The notes under the pieces were generated by a model. The model was not told the origin of the DNA, ran no database searches, and was given only the letters and a program-made list of their open reading frames with translations. Source: Tautonia marina (GTDB lineage Bacteria; Planctomycetota; Planctomycetia; Isosphaerales; Isosphaeraceae). From it: a stretch of DNA of 64,000 nt. The position numbers were made by a program, and so were the translations under genes. This document shows positions 37,299 through 46,724 of this stretch, piece by piece; the first letter of the stretch is position 1; each line of letters begins with the position of its first letter. The stretch is taken from contig NZ_WEZF01000026.1 of NCBI RefSeq assembly GCF_009177065.1, positions 46,212 through 110,211 on the forward strand, in the 5' to 3' direction.

Positions 37299-37973
37299 TT
37301 ACTCGATCAGCTCCAGGGTAGCCCAGAGGCTCGGGTCCTCGCCGACCGGGAATTCTCTCCCGACGGTCAAGAACTGGTCCCCTCGGTCCGGGTCGGTGAC
37401 GCGATACGAGAACCCAAGGCGCCGGTTCGTGTCCGGGTCAAATCCGTTCAGGACCGACCCGGGCAGGAAGACCTCCAGCCGGTAGCCCGATCGGGTGCGC
37501 TGGGCCGCCGATTGCACCGGCTTCAGGTCGGCCAGAGGAGCATCGACGGTCGCCCTGGGAATCTTCAGTTGGCGGACTTCCGCATCGAGCGTTTTTCCCT
37601 TGCCCGGCACGACACCGAGGTGGAACCGATGGCAGTGGCGGCTGGCCCGGTGGATGTCTCGCGTGTCTCTCGTGTCGATCCAGAGCTGCGCGCCGTCGGA
37701 ATCCTCGGGGTGGGCGGGCACGTGGGTGATGGAGCCGACCTTGCCGGTCACCTCGACCGCAACGCCCAGCCCTTCGCTGTTCCAGGCGATCCGGACTTCG
37801 GCCCAGCGGGACCGTCCATCGAGCGCCCCCAGGTCCGGCAGCGTGCACGAAGGGGCCAGGTCGAGCAGCCGAGCCTTGCCCGATCGGGGAATTCCCTCGA
37901 CCTTCGGGCAAGGGAGGGCGATCCGGAAGTAGAACCCTTGCGGAATGAGCGGCGCTGCGGATGGTGTGGACAT
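37299..37973 (-). CDS. DOMON/CBM9-like hypothetical protein
   Basis: The 224-residue protein lacks a signal peptide. Its beta-rich body has WAEVRIAWNSEGLGVAVEVTGK, SDGAQLWIDTRDTRD and GYRLEVFLPGSVLNGF, then a last strand FSYRVTDPDRGDQ. The W-x-E-x-R-x-A-W opening and D-x-x-x-L-W-I-D-T core are typical of the DOMON-like/CBM9-like jelly roll. Function is unknown. ATG 37973 is preceded by GAGGAGGTC; the longer frame to 38048 is not needed. It lies between the S1 and ribH genes. Confidence 0.65.
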   Translation of the reverse strand: MSTPSAAPLIPQGFYFRIALPCPKVEGIPRSGKARLLDLAPSCTLPDLGALDGRSRWAEVRIAWNSEGLGVAVEVTGKVGSITHVPAHPEDSDGAQLWIDTRDTRDIHRASRHCHRFHLGVVPGKGKTLDAEVRQLKIPRATVDAPLADLKPVQSAAQRTRSGYRLEVFLPGSVLNGFDPDTNRRLGFSYRVTDPDRGDQFLTVGREFPVGEDPSLWATLELIE

Positions 37974-38059
37974 CGTGGCTCGACCTCCTCTGTCGCCCTC
38001 CTCGACCCCGTTGCGTGGCGTTGCCGGATCAAGACGCGAACTCCTCAACGATCGCGAGG

Positions 38060-38557
38060 TTAGCCGCCCGCCTTCGAGTCGGCAACCGGCTCGGCTCGGA
38101 TTTGAGCGAGCAGATTGACCATCTCGATGGCCGCCAATGCCGCTTCGCCCCCTTTATTTCCGGCTTTCAGGCCCGATCGGTTGAGCGCCTGCTCGACCGT
38201 TTCGGTGGTCAAAACGCCGAAGATCACCGGCACGCCGGTCGCCAGGCTCGCCGACATCAGGCCGCCGGCGGCCTGACCGGCGACGTGGTCGTAGTGTCCC
38301 GTCTCCCCTCGGATGACGCAGCCGAGGCAGATCACCGCCGCATAGTTGCCCGACTCGGCCATCGCCTTGGCCACGATTGGCAGCTCAAACGAGCCGGGCA
38401 CCCAGGCGACGTCAATCCGATCGTCGGCCACGCCGTGCCGGATGAACGCATCGCGGCACCCAGCCAGTAGGGCCTCGGTCACCATCGCGTTGAACCGCGC
38501 GGCGACCACGGCAAAGCGGCCGGCGGGGGGGGAAAAATCGCCTTCGAAGGTGGGCAT
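38060..38557 (-). CDS. ribH: 6,7-dimethyl-8-ribityllumazine synthase
   Basis: 165 residues, the normal subunit size. Landmarks are FAVVAARFNAMVTEALLAGC, VPGSFELPIVAKAMAESG and VICLGCVIRGETGHYDHVAGQ with the catalytic histidine, then GVLTTETVEQALNRSG. It joins a butanedione phosphate to an aminopyrimidine in the penultimate step of riboflavin synthesis. ATG 38557 was chosen because the extra residues of the frame to 38656 are rich in Asp/Arg and unlike the family. The rho gene lies 100 bases upstream on the same strand, with a hairpin between. Confidence 0.95.
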   Translation of the reverse strand: MPTFEGDFSPPAGRFAVVAARFNAMVTEALLAGCRDAFIRHGVADDRIDVAWVPGSFELPIVAKAMAESGNYAAVICLGCVIRGETGHYDHVAGQAAGGLMSASLATGVPVIFGVLTTETVEQALNRSGLKAGNKGGEAALAAIEMVNLLAQIRAEPVADSKAGG

Positions 38558-38589
38558 CGGTGTGTCAAACAGGTCAGGAAGGATGAAAA

Positions 38590-38630
38590 GGAGGGGAGCC
38601 GACCGATCATCCCGGTCGAGTCCCCCCTCC
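38590..38630 (-). terminator. candidate intrinsic terminator or attenuator between rho and ribH
   Basis: On the plus strand GGAGGGG (38590-38596) pairs with CCCCTCC (38624-38630), and inner GACCG pairs with CGGTC. On the minus strand the hairpin is followed by CTTTT. It could end rho transcription or limit readthrough into ribH. Confidence 0.45.
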
Positions 38631-38657
38631 GTGTCCCGATCACCAAGGGGCGTCACA

Positions 38658-40460
38658 TCAGGCGTGATCCACCGTCGCCAGGAAGTCGTCGTTGGACTTC
38701 GACGTTTTGATCCGAGCGACCAGTTGATCCATGGCCTCGACCGGTCCCAGATCGTTCAGCTCGCGGCGGAGTGCGTAAATCCGCTGCAATTCGTCGTCGG
38801 GGACGAGATTTTCCTCGCGACGGGTTCCGGAACGGTTCAGGTCGATCGCGGGCCAGATGCGTCGATCGACGAGCTGACGATCGAGGTACAGCTCCATGTT
38901 GCCCGTGCCTTTGAACTCCTCGAAAATCACCTCGTCCATTCGGCTGCCGGTCTCGATCAGGGCGGTGGCCAGAATCGTCAGGCTGCCCCCTTCCTCAACC
39001 TTCCGGGCCGCGCCGAAGAATCGCTTCGGCTTCTGGAGGGCCGAGGCGTCGATCCCTCCGGTCAGGACCTTGCCTGAGTGAGGGGCCTCGGTATTGTAGG
39101 CGCGAGCGAGCCGGGTGATCGAGTCGAGCAGGATCACGACGTCCCTGCCGTACTCGACCATGCGCTTGGCCTTCTCGATGACCATCTCGGCCACCTGGAT
39201 GTGCCGCGAGCTTGGTTCATCGAAGGTCGAGCTGATGACCTCGGCCGTCGGGCTGTTGACGGCCCGTTCCATGTCGGTCACTTCCTCGGGCCGCTCGTCG
39301 ATGAGCAGGACCATGAGGTAGGCCTCGGGGTGGTTTTTCAAGACGCTGTTGGCGATCTTCTGCAGGAGGATCGTCTTGCCCGTGCGAGGAGGGGCGACGA
39401 TCAAGGCACGCTGGCCGAAGCCGATCGGCGTCATGAGGTCGACGACCCGCATGGTCGTCTCATCGGCCGTCGTCTCCAGGGCGATCTTCTTCAGCGGGTG
39501 CAGAGGGGTCAGATCGTCGAAGCTAACCTTCTCGGAGAGCTTGTCGGGATCTTCGTAGTTGATTGCCTCGACCCGGAGCAGGGCGAAATAGCGCTCGTTT
39601 TCCTTCGGAGGGCGAATTTGACCGGCCACGATCGCCCCGGTCTTCAGGCCGAAGCGGCGAATCTGGCTCGGCGAGACGTAGATGTCGTCGGGGCAAGGGA
39701 GGTAGTTGTAGTCGGGGCTCCGGAGGAATCCGAAGCCATCGGGCAGGACCTCCAGGGTCCCCTCGCCGTACATCAGGCCGTTTTGCTTGACCCGTTCCTT
39801 GAGGATCTTGAAGATCAGGTCCTGCTTCTTCAGGCCGGTGTACTCGGTCACCCCCTCGCGCTTGGCGGCGGCGATGAGCTGCGGCATGGTCATCCGTTGC
39901 AGTTCGGTCAGATGAATCTCGCCGCGCTTGATGACCTCGTAGCGGTCGTGAATCTCCGAATCGCCGAACAGGGACTCGTCGTCGGCAAACTCGGCGAGGT
40001 TGCCTTCGAGGTCGGCCTCGGCGGCCTCGGCCTTGACGAACTCGTCCAGGTCGGGGTCGAGATCGTCCTCGACCATCGACGTGGTGGAACGGTTCAGCTG
40101 CTCGGGAGCCTCATCGACATCGAGCCCCTCGCCGAAGGATCGGCCCGAGCCGTGGCCCCGGGAATCGTCGGTGTCGGCCTCGGCTCGTTGGCGTTCGGCC
40201 CGAGCCGCGCGATCACGCTGCAAGCGGTCGCGGAGGGTCGGGGCGGCGGCGCCGTCTCGATCGCGAGCGGTTTCTCGGTAGCGAACCGGTTCCCGAGTCC
40301 CCTCGCGGCGCGAGGAACTCGGCGGCCCTTCGCCTGCGGTTGAGTCGGCAGGAATCACGGTGTCTCCAGTCGTCGAAAGGTTGGCCTGGTCGGTCTGAGA
40401 CGACTTGCGGGAGCGAGACGGGGAGGGATTGGGCTCCCGGCGACGGGTGTCGTTGGCCAT
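38658..40460 (-). CDS. rho: transcription termination factor Rho with long N-terminal extension
   Basis: 600 residues against about 420 for E. coli Rho. The first ~185 residues are disordered and rich in Arg/Ser then Asp/Glu. The Rho core begins at [21 protein letters not shown]. The RNA-binding region has [21 protein letters not shown], Walker A is [13 protein letters not shown], and [15 protein letters not shown] and [18 protein letters not shown] follow. Rho is an RNA-dependent ATPase that ends transcription. ATG 40460 was chosen; a further 19 residues up to 40517 are possible but unneeded. The long acidic-basic N-terminus is typical of high-GC Rho proteins with inserted or extended RNA-binding parts. 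Confidence 0.95.
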   Translation of the reverse strand: MANDTRRREPNPSPSRSRKSSQTDQANLSTTGDTVIPADSTAGEGPPSSSRREGTREPVRYRETARDRDGAAAPTLRDRLQRDRAARAERQRAEADTDDSRGHGSGRSFGEGLDVDEAPEQLNRSTTSMVEDDLDPDLDEFVKAEAAEADLEGNLAEFADDESLFGDSEIHDRYEVIKRGEIHLTELQRMTMPQLIAAAKREGVTEYTGLKKQDLIFKILKERVKQNGLMYGEGTLEVLPDGFGFLRSPDYNYLPCPDDIYVSPSQIRRFGLKTGAIVAGQIRPPKENERYFALLRVEAINYEDPDKLSEKVSFDDLTPLHPLKKIALETTADETTMRVVDLMTPIGFGQRALIVAPPRTGKTILLQKIANSVLKNHPEAYLMVLLIDERPEEVTDMERAVNSPTAEVISSTFDEPSSRHIQVAEMVIEKAKRMVEYGRDVVILLDSITRLARAYNTEAPHSGKVLTGGIDASALQKPKRFFGAARKVEEGGSLTILATALIETGSRMDEVIFEEFKGTGNMELYLDRQLVDRRIWPAIDLNRSGTRREENLVPDDELQRIYALRRELNDLGPVEAMDQLVARIKTSKSNDDFLATVDHA

Positions 40461-40682
40461 TTGAGGACGATCTCCTGAACTACTCGGCCGGGCGGCGAGA
40501 GCCGTCGGCCGCGACAAGGTGGCGTGATCGAGTGGCGGGTCGCGTCGTCGAACCTTGAGAACATGATTCGTCCTGGTGACAGGTGCGAGCGACGTCGGTC
40601 GAGTGATGGAAAACGATTGGTTAGGTTAGGGGATACGAAGAGATTGGTGGTCGTCAGGGTTCGGCGGGTCAACGGTCGAGAT

Positions 40683-41516
40683 TCATCGTTTCCGACGGCT
40701 GCGGCTTCGAGGACCGCCGGGCCGGCCCTGGCCCGGAGTGAACCGTCGGGGCCGAGCCGCCGGGCGTTCGGGATCGACGATCGGCTCGGCCCGATCCGTC
40801 GCAGCCCCCCGGGCGTCCGGGGCGACCGAGAACTCGGGGCGTTGGATCAAGACCCCCCAGAGGGCGTCGAGGCGGGCTGTCAGTTCCTCGGGGGTCCCAT
40901 GATTGTTCAAGACGTGGTCAGAGTGTTCCCGCTTGCGGGGCAGGGGCCACTGGGCCGCCTCTCGGGCAGAGAGTTGTTCGCCCGACCAGCCCCGAGATTC
41001 CGCGATTCGAGCCCGACGGACTCGATCCGGGGCGTCGACGAAGACGATCGCGTCGCAGAGGTCATCCCATCCGGCTTCGAACAGGACCGCGGCGTCGAGG
41101 ACCACCATCCGGGCTTCTCGTCGCCGACCGATGCGCCGGATGGCCTTTTCGAACGTCGATCGCATTCGGGGGTGCAAGATCGCCTCCAGGGCTCGCAGCG
41201 CGTGCGGCTCGGCAAAGACGATACGCCCCAGGGCCGACCGATCAATCTTCGGCTCCTCTCCCTCGCCGACCGACGTGTCGAGCACCTCCTCGCCGAACCG
41301 GGCAACGACGGCATTGCGCGACGGTCGCTGATCGAGCAGGGCATGGCCGATTGTGTCGGCGTCGAGCACCGCGGCCCCCCGAGCGGCCAGTTCCGAGGCC
41401 ACCCGGCTCTTGCCGGCCCCGATCCCACCGACCAAGCCAACGACCGGCAACGGACCATGTTTCCACGGACCCGGCAGACGACGTTGACCGGAAGGGCGAC
41501 GTGCGTAACGCGGCAT
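40683..41516 (-). CDS. coaE: dephospho-CoA kinase
   Basis: 277 residues. VVGLVGGIGAGKSRVASELA is the P-loop near residue 25, followed by GAAVLDADTIGHALLD, the family's dephospho-CoA-binding start. ALEAILHPRMRSTFEKAI and VVLDAAVLFEAGWDDLCDAIVFVDAP are the usual lid and core motifs. The C-terminal ~50 residues are Pro/Arg-rich and probably disordered. The enzyme carries out the last step of coenzyme A synthesis. ATG 41516 was picked because upstream residues (to 41738) do not look conserved. It lies upstream of rho on the same strand, with a 220-base gap. Confidence 0.93.
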   Translation of the reverse strand: MPRYARRPSGQRRLPGPWKHGPLPVVGLVGGIGAGKSRVASELAARGAAVLDADTIGHALLDQRPSRNAVVARFGEEVLDTSVGEGEEPKIDRSALGRIVFAEPHALRALEAILHPRMRSTFEKAIRRIGRRREARMVVLDAAVLFEAGWDDLCDAIVFVDAPDRVRRARIAESRGWSGEQLSAREAAQWPLPRKREHSDHVLNNHGTPEELTARLDALWGVLIQRPEFSVAPDARGAATDRAEPIVDPERPAARPRRFTPGQGRPGGPRSRSRRKR

Positions 41517-41968
41517 GATCGTCGGACTCGTTGTTGGACCGAGGGGTTCGGTCCCACCAATCCCGTCTCGAGAACCGACAGGAACGGCGAGAGCGCGATG
41601 GAACAGGACGTTTCGGTCGGATCGCGAGGTTCGAAGACGCTCACGAGGTGGGTTCAGGAAGGAGTAAGCGGTGGCCCGCACGACGGGACAACCGGAGAGG
41701 ACGGCAATGCGTGCGAAACCGATCACCGCACGCCTCATGAAAGAGACGTCATGTTCGGGGTCGCAAGGCCCCCCGAGGCTGATCCGCGTTGATCGAGTGA
41801 TTCAATCGCCGCGGCAGGGCTCGCGGGCAGGAAGGGGGGCCGGGGTGGTGCGAGTGCGAGAGACCTGCGAACTCTGCGTACATATATACTCGACCTTCGG
41901 GCTTCAATCAACGGGATTCCGTCGCTTCGATCGAATTGTCACGCCATCCGCCCCTCAATCGGCCTGGC
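41517..41968. other. intergenic region between polA and coaE with a minus-strand promoter
   Basis: No supported gene. A minus-strand promoter at 41883-41911 points at coaE and would leave a ~360-base leader, longer than usual; a start codon further upstream (to 41738) or a leader element is possible. Confidence 0.5.
41883..41911 (-). promoter_or_regulatory. sigma-70-type promoter for coaE
   Basis: On the minus strand TTGATT (41911-41906) and TATATA (41888-41883) are separated by 17 bases. It is one of the few AT-rich spots in the surrounding 450 bases. Confidence 0.6.
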
Positions 41969-44662
41969 TCAGAGGGAGGACACATCCAGCCAGTTCGGGC
42001 CAGCCGCAAGATCCACCTGCAATGGCACATCCAGCGGCAGGGCCGACGCCATCGCGTCGCTCACCATCGCCGAGAGTGCCGGGAGTTCCTCGACAGGCGC
42101 TTCGAAGACAAGCTCGTCGTGGATTTGAAGCAACATTCGGGCGGCAAGCCCTTCGGAACGCAACCGCCGGTCCACCTCCAGCATCGCCCGCTTGATCAGG
42201 TCGGCCGCCGAGCCCTGAATCACCGTATTCACGGCGGTTCGCTCGGCCAGGTTCCGCACCCGGCCGGTCGTGTTCTTGATCCCGCTGATCGCACGACGGC
42301 GCCCGAGGATCGTCTCGACCCGACCCGCCACCAGGGCCCGTTCCAGGGTTTCGGTGATGAACCGATCCACCCCTTCGTACTGTTGAAAGTAGGCGTCGAT
42401 GAACAGCGCCGCATCGCTTTGCGAAATCCCCAGCCGGCCCGCCAGTCCAAACGCGCTGAGGCCGTAGATCACGCCGAAATTGACGGTCTTGGCCATCCGT
42501 CGCTGGTCCTTCGTCACCTCCTCCTCGGCCACGCCGAAGATCTGCGATGCGACCACGCGGTGAATGTCCCGATTCTCGGCAAAGGCCCGCACCAGGGCCG
42601 GGTCCTTGCTGAAATGGGCCAGAATCCGCAGCTCGATTTGCGAGTAATCGGCCGTCAGCAGCGACCAACCGGGGGCTCCGGCCACGAACGCCTGACGAAT
42701 CTGCCGCCCGTCCTCGGTGCGCACCGGGATATTCTGGAGGTTCGGGTCCGATGAGCTGAGCCGCCCCGTTGCGGTGACCACCTGATTGAACGAGGCGTGA
42801 ATCCGGCCGTCCGGGTGGACCAGCTCGGGCAGGGCATCGAGGTACGTCCCCTTGAGCTTGTCCAGCTGCCGGTGCTGCACGATGAGCCTCGGCAACGGAT
42901 GTTCGGCCGAGAGCGCTTCGAGGACCTCGGCATCGGTGCTCGGCTCGCCGCCGGGGGTCTTCTTCGTCGGCTTGAGCTTCAGGTCCTCGAACAACACCTG
43001 CCGAAGTTGCGGGGCCGACCCGATGTTGAACTCGCGGCCGGCGATCGAAAAAATCTCCGCTCGGATCGTTTCCAGCCGATCGGCAAACTCGGCCGACAGT
43101 TGCCGGAGCTTGCCCACATCAACCGCAATGCCGGCCGCCTCCATTCGCGCGAGCACGGCGATCAGCGGCCGCTCGACCTCGTCGTACAGCGTCCAGAGCC
43201 CCTCCTCGCGGACCTTCGGCGCCAGGATCGCATCGAGCCGCCAGGCGGCATCGGCGTCTTCCCCGGCGTAGGCGGCCACGCGATCAATCGCGACCGTGTC
43301 GATGGTCGTCTGGAGCTTTCCTTTACCGATCAGGCTCGAAATCGGGATCATCGAGTGGTCGAGCAACCGCCTCGCCAGCTCGTCGAGGTTGTGGTTCCGT
43401 TCGCCGCTTTCGAGCAGGTAGCTCAACACCATCGTGTCGGTCATCGACTCCGACAGTTCGATTCCGAGCTTCCCAAGGACGAGCAGGTCGTATTTCAGAT
43501 TCTGGCCGATGATCTCCCGCTCCGGGTCGGTCAAGATCGGCTTCAAGGCCGCCAGGGTGGCCGTTTCGTCGAGGGTCGCGCTCCCTTCCGGACCTCGAAT
43601 CGGCAGGTAGGAGGCCTCGCCCGCCTTCCAGCAGAACGACATCCCAACCAGCTCCGCCTGCAACGGATCGATCGCGGTCGTCTCGGTGTCGAAGCTAAAG
43701 CGCCGTTGCTTGCGGAGCGTAACGAGAAACGAATCGAATTTCTCGGGAGTGTCGATCACCTGATAGCCTTCGACCGGCCAGATGTCCTCCGGCCGATCCG
43801 GCTCGCTGGCGGCGATTTCGTCCAGAAAGCGATGGAATCCGCATTCAATACAAAGCGCCTTCAAGGCCGCGTGATCGATCCCGTCTCGGTGCAGATCGGC
43901 CCAGTCGAAGGTGATTGGCAAATCGGTTCGCAGCGCGATCAACTCGCGGGCCTTCCGAGCCACGTCCGCATTCTTGTACAGATTTTCCTTTCGCTTGACC
44001 CCCGAAACCTTCGGGATGTTGTCGAGCAATCCATCCAGTGATCCGAACTGCTGGAGCAACTGTGCCGCCGTCTTCGTGCCGATTCCCGGGACTCCCGGCA
44101 CGTTGTCCACCGCGTCTCCGGTCAGAGAGAGCAGATCGACGACCTGATCGGGGCCGATTCCCCAGTCCTTCTGCAACCCTTCGACGTCGAGCACCTGCTG
44201 TTTGCGCAGGTTATAAATGAACACGTGATTGCCCAGGAGTTGCCTGGCGTCCTTGTCCGACGTGCAAATGAAGACGTCCATCCCGTGATCGACCCCTAGC
44301 CGGGTGATGGTGGCGATCACGTCGTCGGCCTCGGCCCCTTCGTATTCGAGGATCGGGATGCGAAAGCCCTCGAACACGCGACGGATCAAGGGGATCTGCG
44401 GTTGCAGGTCATCGGGCATGGCCGCGCGATTGGCCTTGTAGTCCTCAAACAGGTCCGAACGAAAGACCCGCCCCGGACCATCGAACGCCGCGGCCACCGA
44501 ATGCGGCTTCCGGTCCCGATGCAGATTCAAGACGTCTCGCATGATGCCGAACACGGCGTTTGTCGGCTGCCCCGCCGGTCCCGTCATGGTCGGAATCGCA
44601 TGGAAGACCTGATAGATGATCGAATACGCATCCAGCAAGTAGAGCGTCGGGCGGTCGTTCAT
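41969..44662 (-). CDS. polA: DNA polymerase I
   Basis: 897 residues with all three domains. The 5'-3' exonuclease occupies about 1-290 (LYLLDAYSIIYQVFHAIP, VFICTSDKDARQLLG). The 3'-5' exonuclease keeps its acidic residues (FSFDTETTAIDP near 333, GQNLKYDLLVLG, YAGEDADAAWRL), so proofreading is likely. The polymerase has motif A LLTADYSQIELRILAHFS, motif B RRMAKTVNFGVIYGLSAFG and motif C LQIHDELVFEAP. It fills gaps and removes primers in replication and repair. A promoter lies just upstream. Confidence 0.97.
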   Translation of the reverse strand: MNDRPTLYLLDAYSIIYQVFHAIPTMTGPAGQPTNAVFGIMRDVLNLHRDRKPHSVAAAFDGPGRVFRSDLFEDYKANRAAMPDDLQPQIPLIRRVFEGFRIPILEYEGAEADDVIATITRLGVDHGMDVFICTSDKDARQLLGNHVFIYNLRKQQVLDVEGLQKDWGIGPDQVVDLLSLTGDAVDNVPGVPGIGTKTAAQLLQQFGSLDGLLDNIPKVSGVKRKENLYKNADVARKARELIALRTDLPITFDWADLHRDGIDHAALKALCIECGFHRFLDEIAASEPDRPEDIWPVEGYQVIDTPEKFDSFLVTLRKQRRFSFDTETTAIDPLQAELVGMSFCWKAGEASYLPIRGPEGSATLDETATLAALKPILTDPEREIIGQNLKYDLLVLGKLGIELSESMTDTMVLSYLLESGERNHNLDELARRLLDHSMIPISSLIGKGKLQTTIDTVAIDRVAAYAGEDADAAWRLDAILAPKVREEGLWTLYDEVERPLIAVLARMEAAGIAVDVGKLRQLSAEFADRLETIRAEIFSIAGREFNIGSAPQLRQVLFEDLKLKPTKKTPGGEPSTDAEVLEALSAEHPLPRLIVQHRQLDKLKGTYLDALPELVHPDGRIHASFNQVVTATGRLSSSDPNLQNIPVRTEDGRQIRQAFVAGAPGWSLLTADYSQIELRILAHFSKDPALVRAFAENRDIHRVVASQIFGVAEEEVTKDQRRMAKTVNFGVIYGLSAFGLAGRLGISQSDAALFIDAYFQQYEGVDRFITETLERALVAGRVETILGRRRAISGIKNTTGRVRNLAERTAVNTVIQGSAADLIKRAMLEVDRRLRSEGLAARMLLQIHDELVFEAPVEELPALSAMVSDAMASALPLDVPLQVDLAAGPNWLDVSSL

Positions 44663-45054
44663 CGTGATCAGGGGCAGAGGTGAAGGAAGAGGGGACGGAA
44701 CCCGGTGTGGGGTTGACCAACCGAGGCCGCACGCGACGGAGGGATCGAACTTGATCGACTATCCCCCGCAACGCTCAACCTGTCAAGACGCCGATTGACC
44801 TGCGGTCCATCTCGACGCGGGGCAAGGCCTCCGACCCCGACTCGCCCCCCGTGGAACCGGGAACATCCGGCAAGGATTCTCCGACTCGACCGGCTTGCCT
44901 CTCCCGGATGGGTGGCGTCAGAACTCGGGTCCAGGAAAACCGTCCTCTCCCTCATCGCGTTCCCCGTCCGTCTTCTCGTACAATCCCCATTCCGGAACCC
45001 ATCTGTCCAGCCTTTCCGACACGACGATCCTCTTTCGTCGAGGAGCCATCGCTC
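44663..45054. other. divergent intergenic region between polA and a CBM9-like gene
   Basis: The region carries the polA promoter at 44758-44786. A plus-strand frame runs through to the CBM9-like gene from 44851 but its sequence is unlike that family, so I treat it as upstream. GAGGAG at 45040-45045 is the likely ribosome site for that gene. Confidence 0.5.
44758..44786 (-). promoter_or_regulatory. sigma-70-type promoter for polA
   Basis: On the minus strand TTGACA (44786-44781, a perfect -35) and GATAGT (44763-44758) are 17 bases apart. Transcription would start about 90 bases before the polA ATG. Confidence 0.65.
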
Positions 45055-45801
45055 ATGAGAACCGCGATCGTTCTGACACTCCCCTTGCTCCTCATCGCTC
45101 CCGCAATCGGCAACGACGACCCGCCGATCACGCGAGAGGCCGTTTGCCGACGGGTCGAGACCCCCCCGGTCCTCGACGGCAAGCTCGACGACCCCGCCTG
45201 GAAGGCCGCCGAGGCCGATGAGATCAACCGCTTCTCCGCCTTCTGGGTCGGCGAGGCTCGGGGGGAAGGCACCCGCTCCTGGCTTGTCTGGGACGACGAC
45301 GCCCTCTACTTCGCCGCCACCATGACCGACGCCGAGCTGCGCGCCTTCGGCACCGAGCGCAACGACCGCCTCTGGCTCGGCGACGTCTTCGAGCTGTTTT
45401 TCAAGCCTTCCGAGGACGATCCGCGCTACTACGAGTTTCAGGTCAATCCCCGCTCCGTGATTCTCGAACTCCCCTTCCCGCGCCGCGGATATTCCTTCGA
45501 GGAACTCGCCGCCTTGCCCCCGCTGGGCTTCGAGGCCGTCGCCGTCGTCGATGGCACGCTCGACCAGCCTGGCGATACCGACCGCTCCTGGTCCGTCGAA
45601 GGACGCATTCCCTGGTCCCTGTTCGAGGCCACCGGCGGTCGTCCTTCCGTCGGCGACTCGTGGCGCTTCGCCCTCTGCCGCTACGACTACGGCCCCGAGG
45701 GGACCGAACCCCTTCTCATGAGTTCCGCCCCCCTCTCACAACCGAGCTTTCACCGATACGAGGATTACGGCCTGCTTCTCTTCAAGGGGCCCAACGACTG
45801 A
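45055..45801 (+). CDS. exported CBM9-like carbohydrate-binding domain protein
   Basis: 248 residues with a Sec signal (TAIVLTLPLLLIAPAIG). The domain begins VETPPVLDGKLDDPAWKAAEA and continues SWLVWDDDALYFAATMTDAEL, VFELFFKPSEDDPRYYEFQVN and YGLLLFKG. This is the family 9 carbohydrate-binding layout, with the PVLDGKLDDPAW opening. It may bind glycans or serve as a binding module. No catalytic domain is attached. ATG 45055 follows GAGGAG. Confidence 0.85.
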   Translation: MRTAIVLTLPLLLIAPAIGNDDPPITREAVCRRVETPPVLDGKLDDPAWKAAEADEINRFSAFWVGEARGEGTRSWLVWDDDALYFAATMTDAELRAFGTERNDRLWLGDVFELFFKPSEDDPRYYEFQVNPRSVILELPFPRRGYSFEELAALPPLGFEAVAVVDGTLDQPGDTDRSWSVEGRIPWSLFEATGGRPSVGDSWRFALCRYDYGPEGTEPLLMSSAPLSQPSFHRYEDYGLLLFKGPND

Positions 45802-45819
45802 GCCTGAGGGATCAAGCCC

Positions 45820-46644
45820 TCAACGCTTCTTTCGTTTCCTCGACTGAGACCGAGCCTGTTTCTGCTGCTTCTTTTTCGACTTGAGCTTCTTGAAGTCCGG
45901 GCGCTTCGCCCCGAGCGACGGATCCCAGCCGGCCCCGAAACCTTGTGATGCGAACGCAGCGTTGCGGCCCCTGCCTCGTTTCGGCTTGGGACCAAGACCC
46001 AGGTAATACTTGACCTCCGGCCAATCTCCCGCGATCGAAGGATCAATCCGATCTTGTTCGAAGGCCGCCTCGATCACCGGGGCGGCCTCGGTCGCTTCCA
46101 GATCAATGAGCGCGCTGACGACGAACCCGTTCAACTCCGGGTCGTTTTCGGGGTGCTCCGTGAGGAGGTTCGACAGGTAGGTGACCACCCGATCTCGCGC
46201 TTCGGGGTGTGCCTGGGCCACCTTGACGAACGATTCACTCACCCCGAGCCGGTTGAGGACGTTGTGCGAGTCGTCCGCGAAGTAGCGTTCACATGCCGGC
46301 AGGACGTCGGGCCCTAGAATCGACATCACCTCGGCAAATTCTTCCATCCAGAAATCATGGATATCGGCGATCTTTGCATAATTGGCCAGAAGGGGCTCGA
46401 CGGCTTCGACCGCGCCGAGCTGTCCCAAAGCGCGCAAGGCGTGTTCACAGGCCCAGGCTTGAGCCTCGTCAACACCCTCCTCGTCGCACTGAAGTAAAAG
46501 CTCAGAGTCGGTCGCCATGTGAACCAGATCCGGAACATGCTCCGGCCCGATCCCCATTGCCCGGTAATCGGGCCGTTCGCCCCCCAGTTCGGTTTCGCCG
46601 AGGCGAAGCAGTTGGTCGAGCGGAGGTGGATAGCGATCGTTCAT
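45820..46644 (-). CDS. hypothetical protein, DUF1186/HEAT-like with basic C-terminus
   Basis: 274 residues. ALRALGQLGAVEAVEPLLANYAKI, MEEFAEVMSILGPDVLPACE and LIDLEATEAAPVIEAAFEQD are paired helices like HEAT or DUF1186 repeats. The last ~40 residues are very basic (KKLKSKKKQQKQARSQSRKRKKR is broken into Lys/Arg clusters), suggesting nucleic-acid contact or charge tethering. Function is unknown. It overlaps no neighbour and is convergent with the CBM9-like gene 18 bases away. Confidence 0.65.
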   Translation of the reverse strand: MNDRYPPPLDQLLRLGETELGGERPDYRAMGIGPEHVPDLVHMATDSELLLQCDEEGVDEAQAWACEHALRALGQLGAVEAVEPLLANYAKIADIHDFWMEEFAEVMSILGPDVLPACERYFADDSHNVLNRLGVSESFVKVAQAHPEARDRVVTYLSNLLTEHPENDPELNGFVVSALIDLEATEAAPVIEAAFEQDRIDPSIAGDWPEVKYYLGLGPKPKRGRGRNAAFASQGFGAGWDPSLGAKRPDFKKLKSKKKQQKQARSQSRKRKKR

Positions 46645-46724
46645 CGGTTCGTCCGGTCTCTTGCTGGTGAGCATCTGCTCGTCCAGCGATCACGCAGTCT
46701 CAAGCGATTTGCGCGTGCTCGCAT

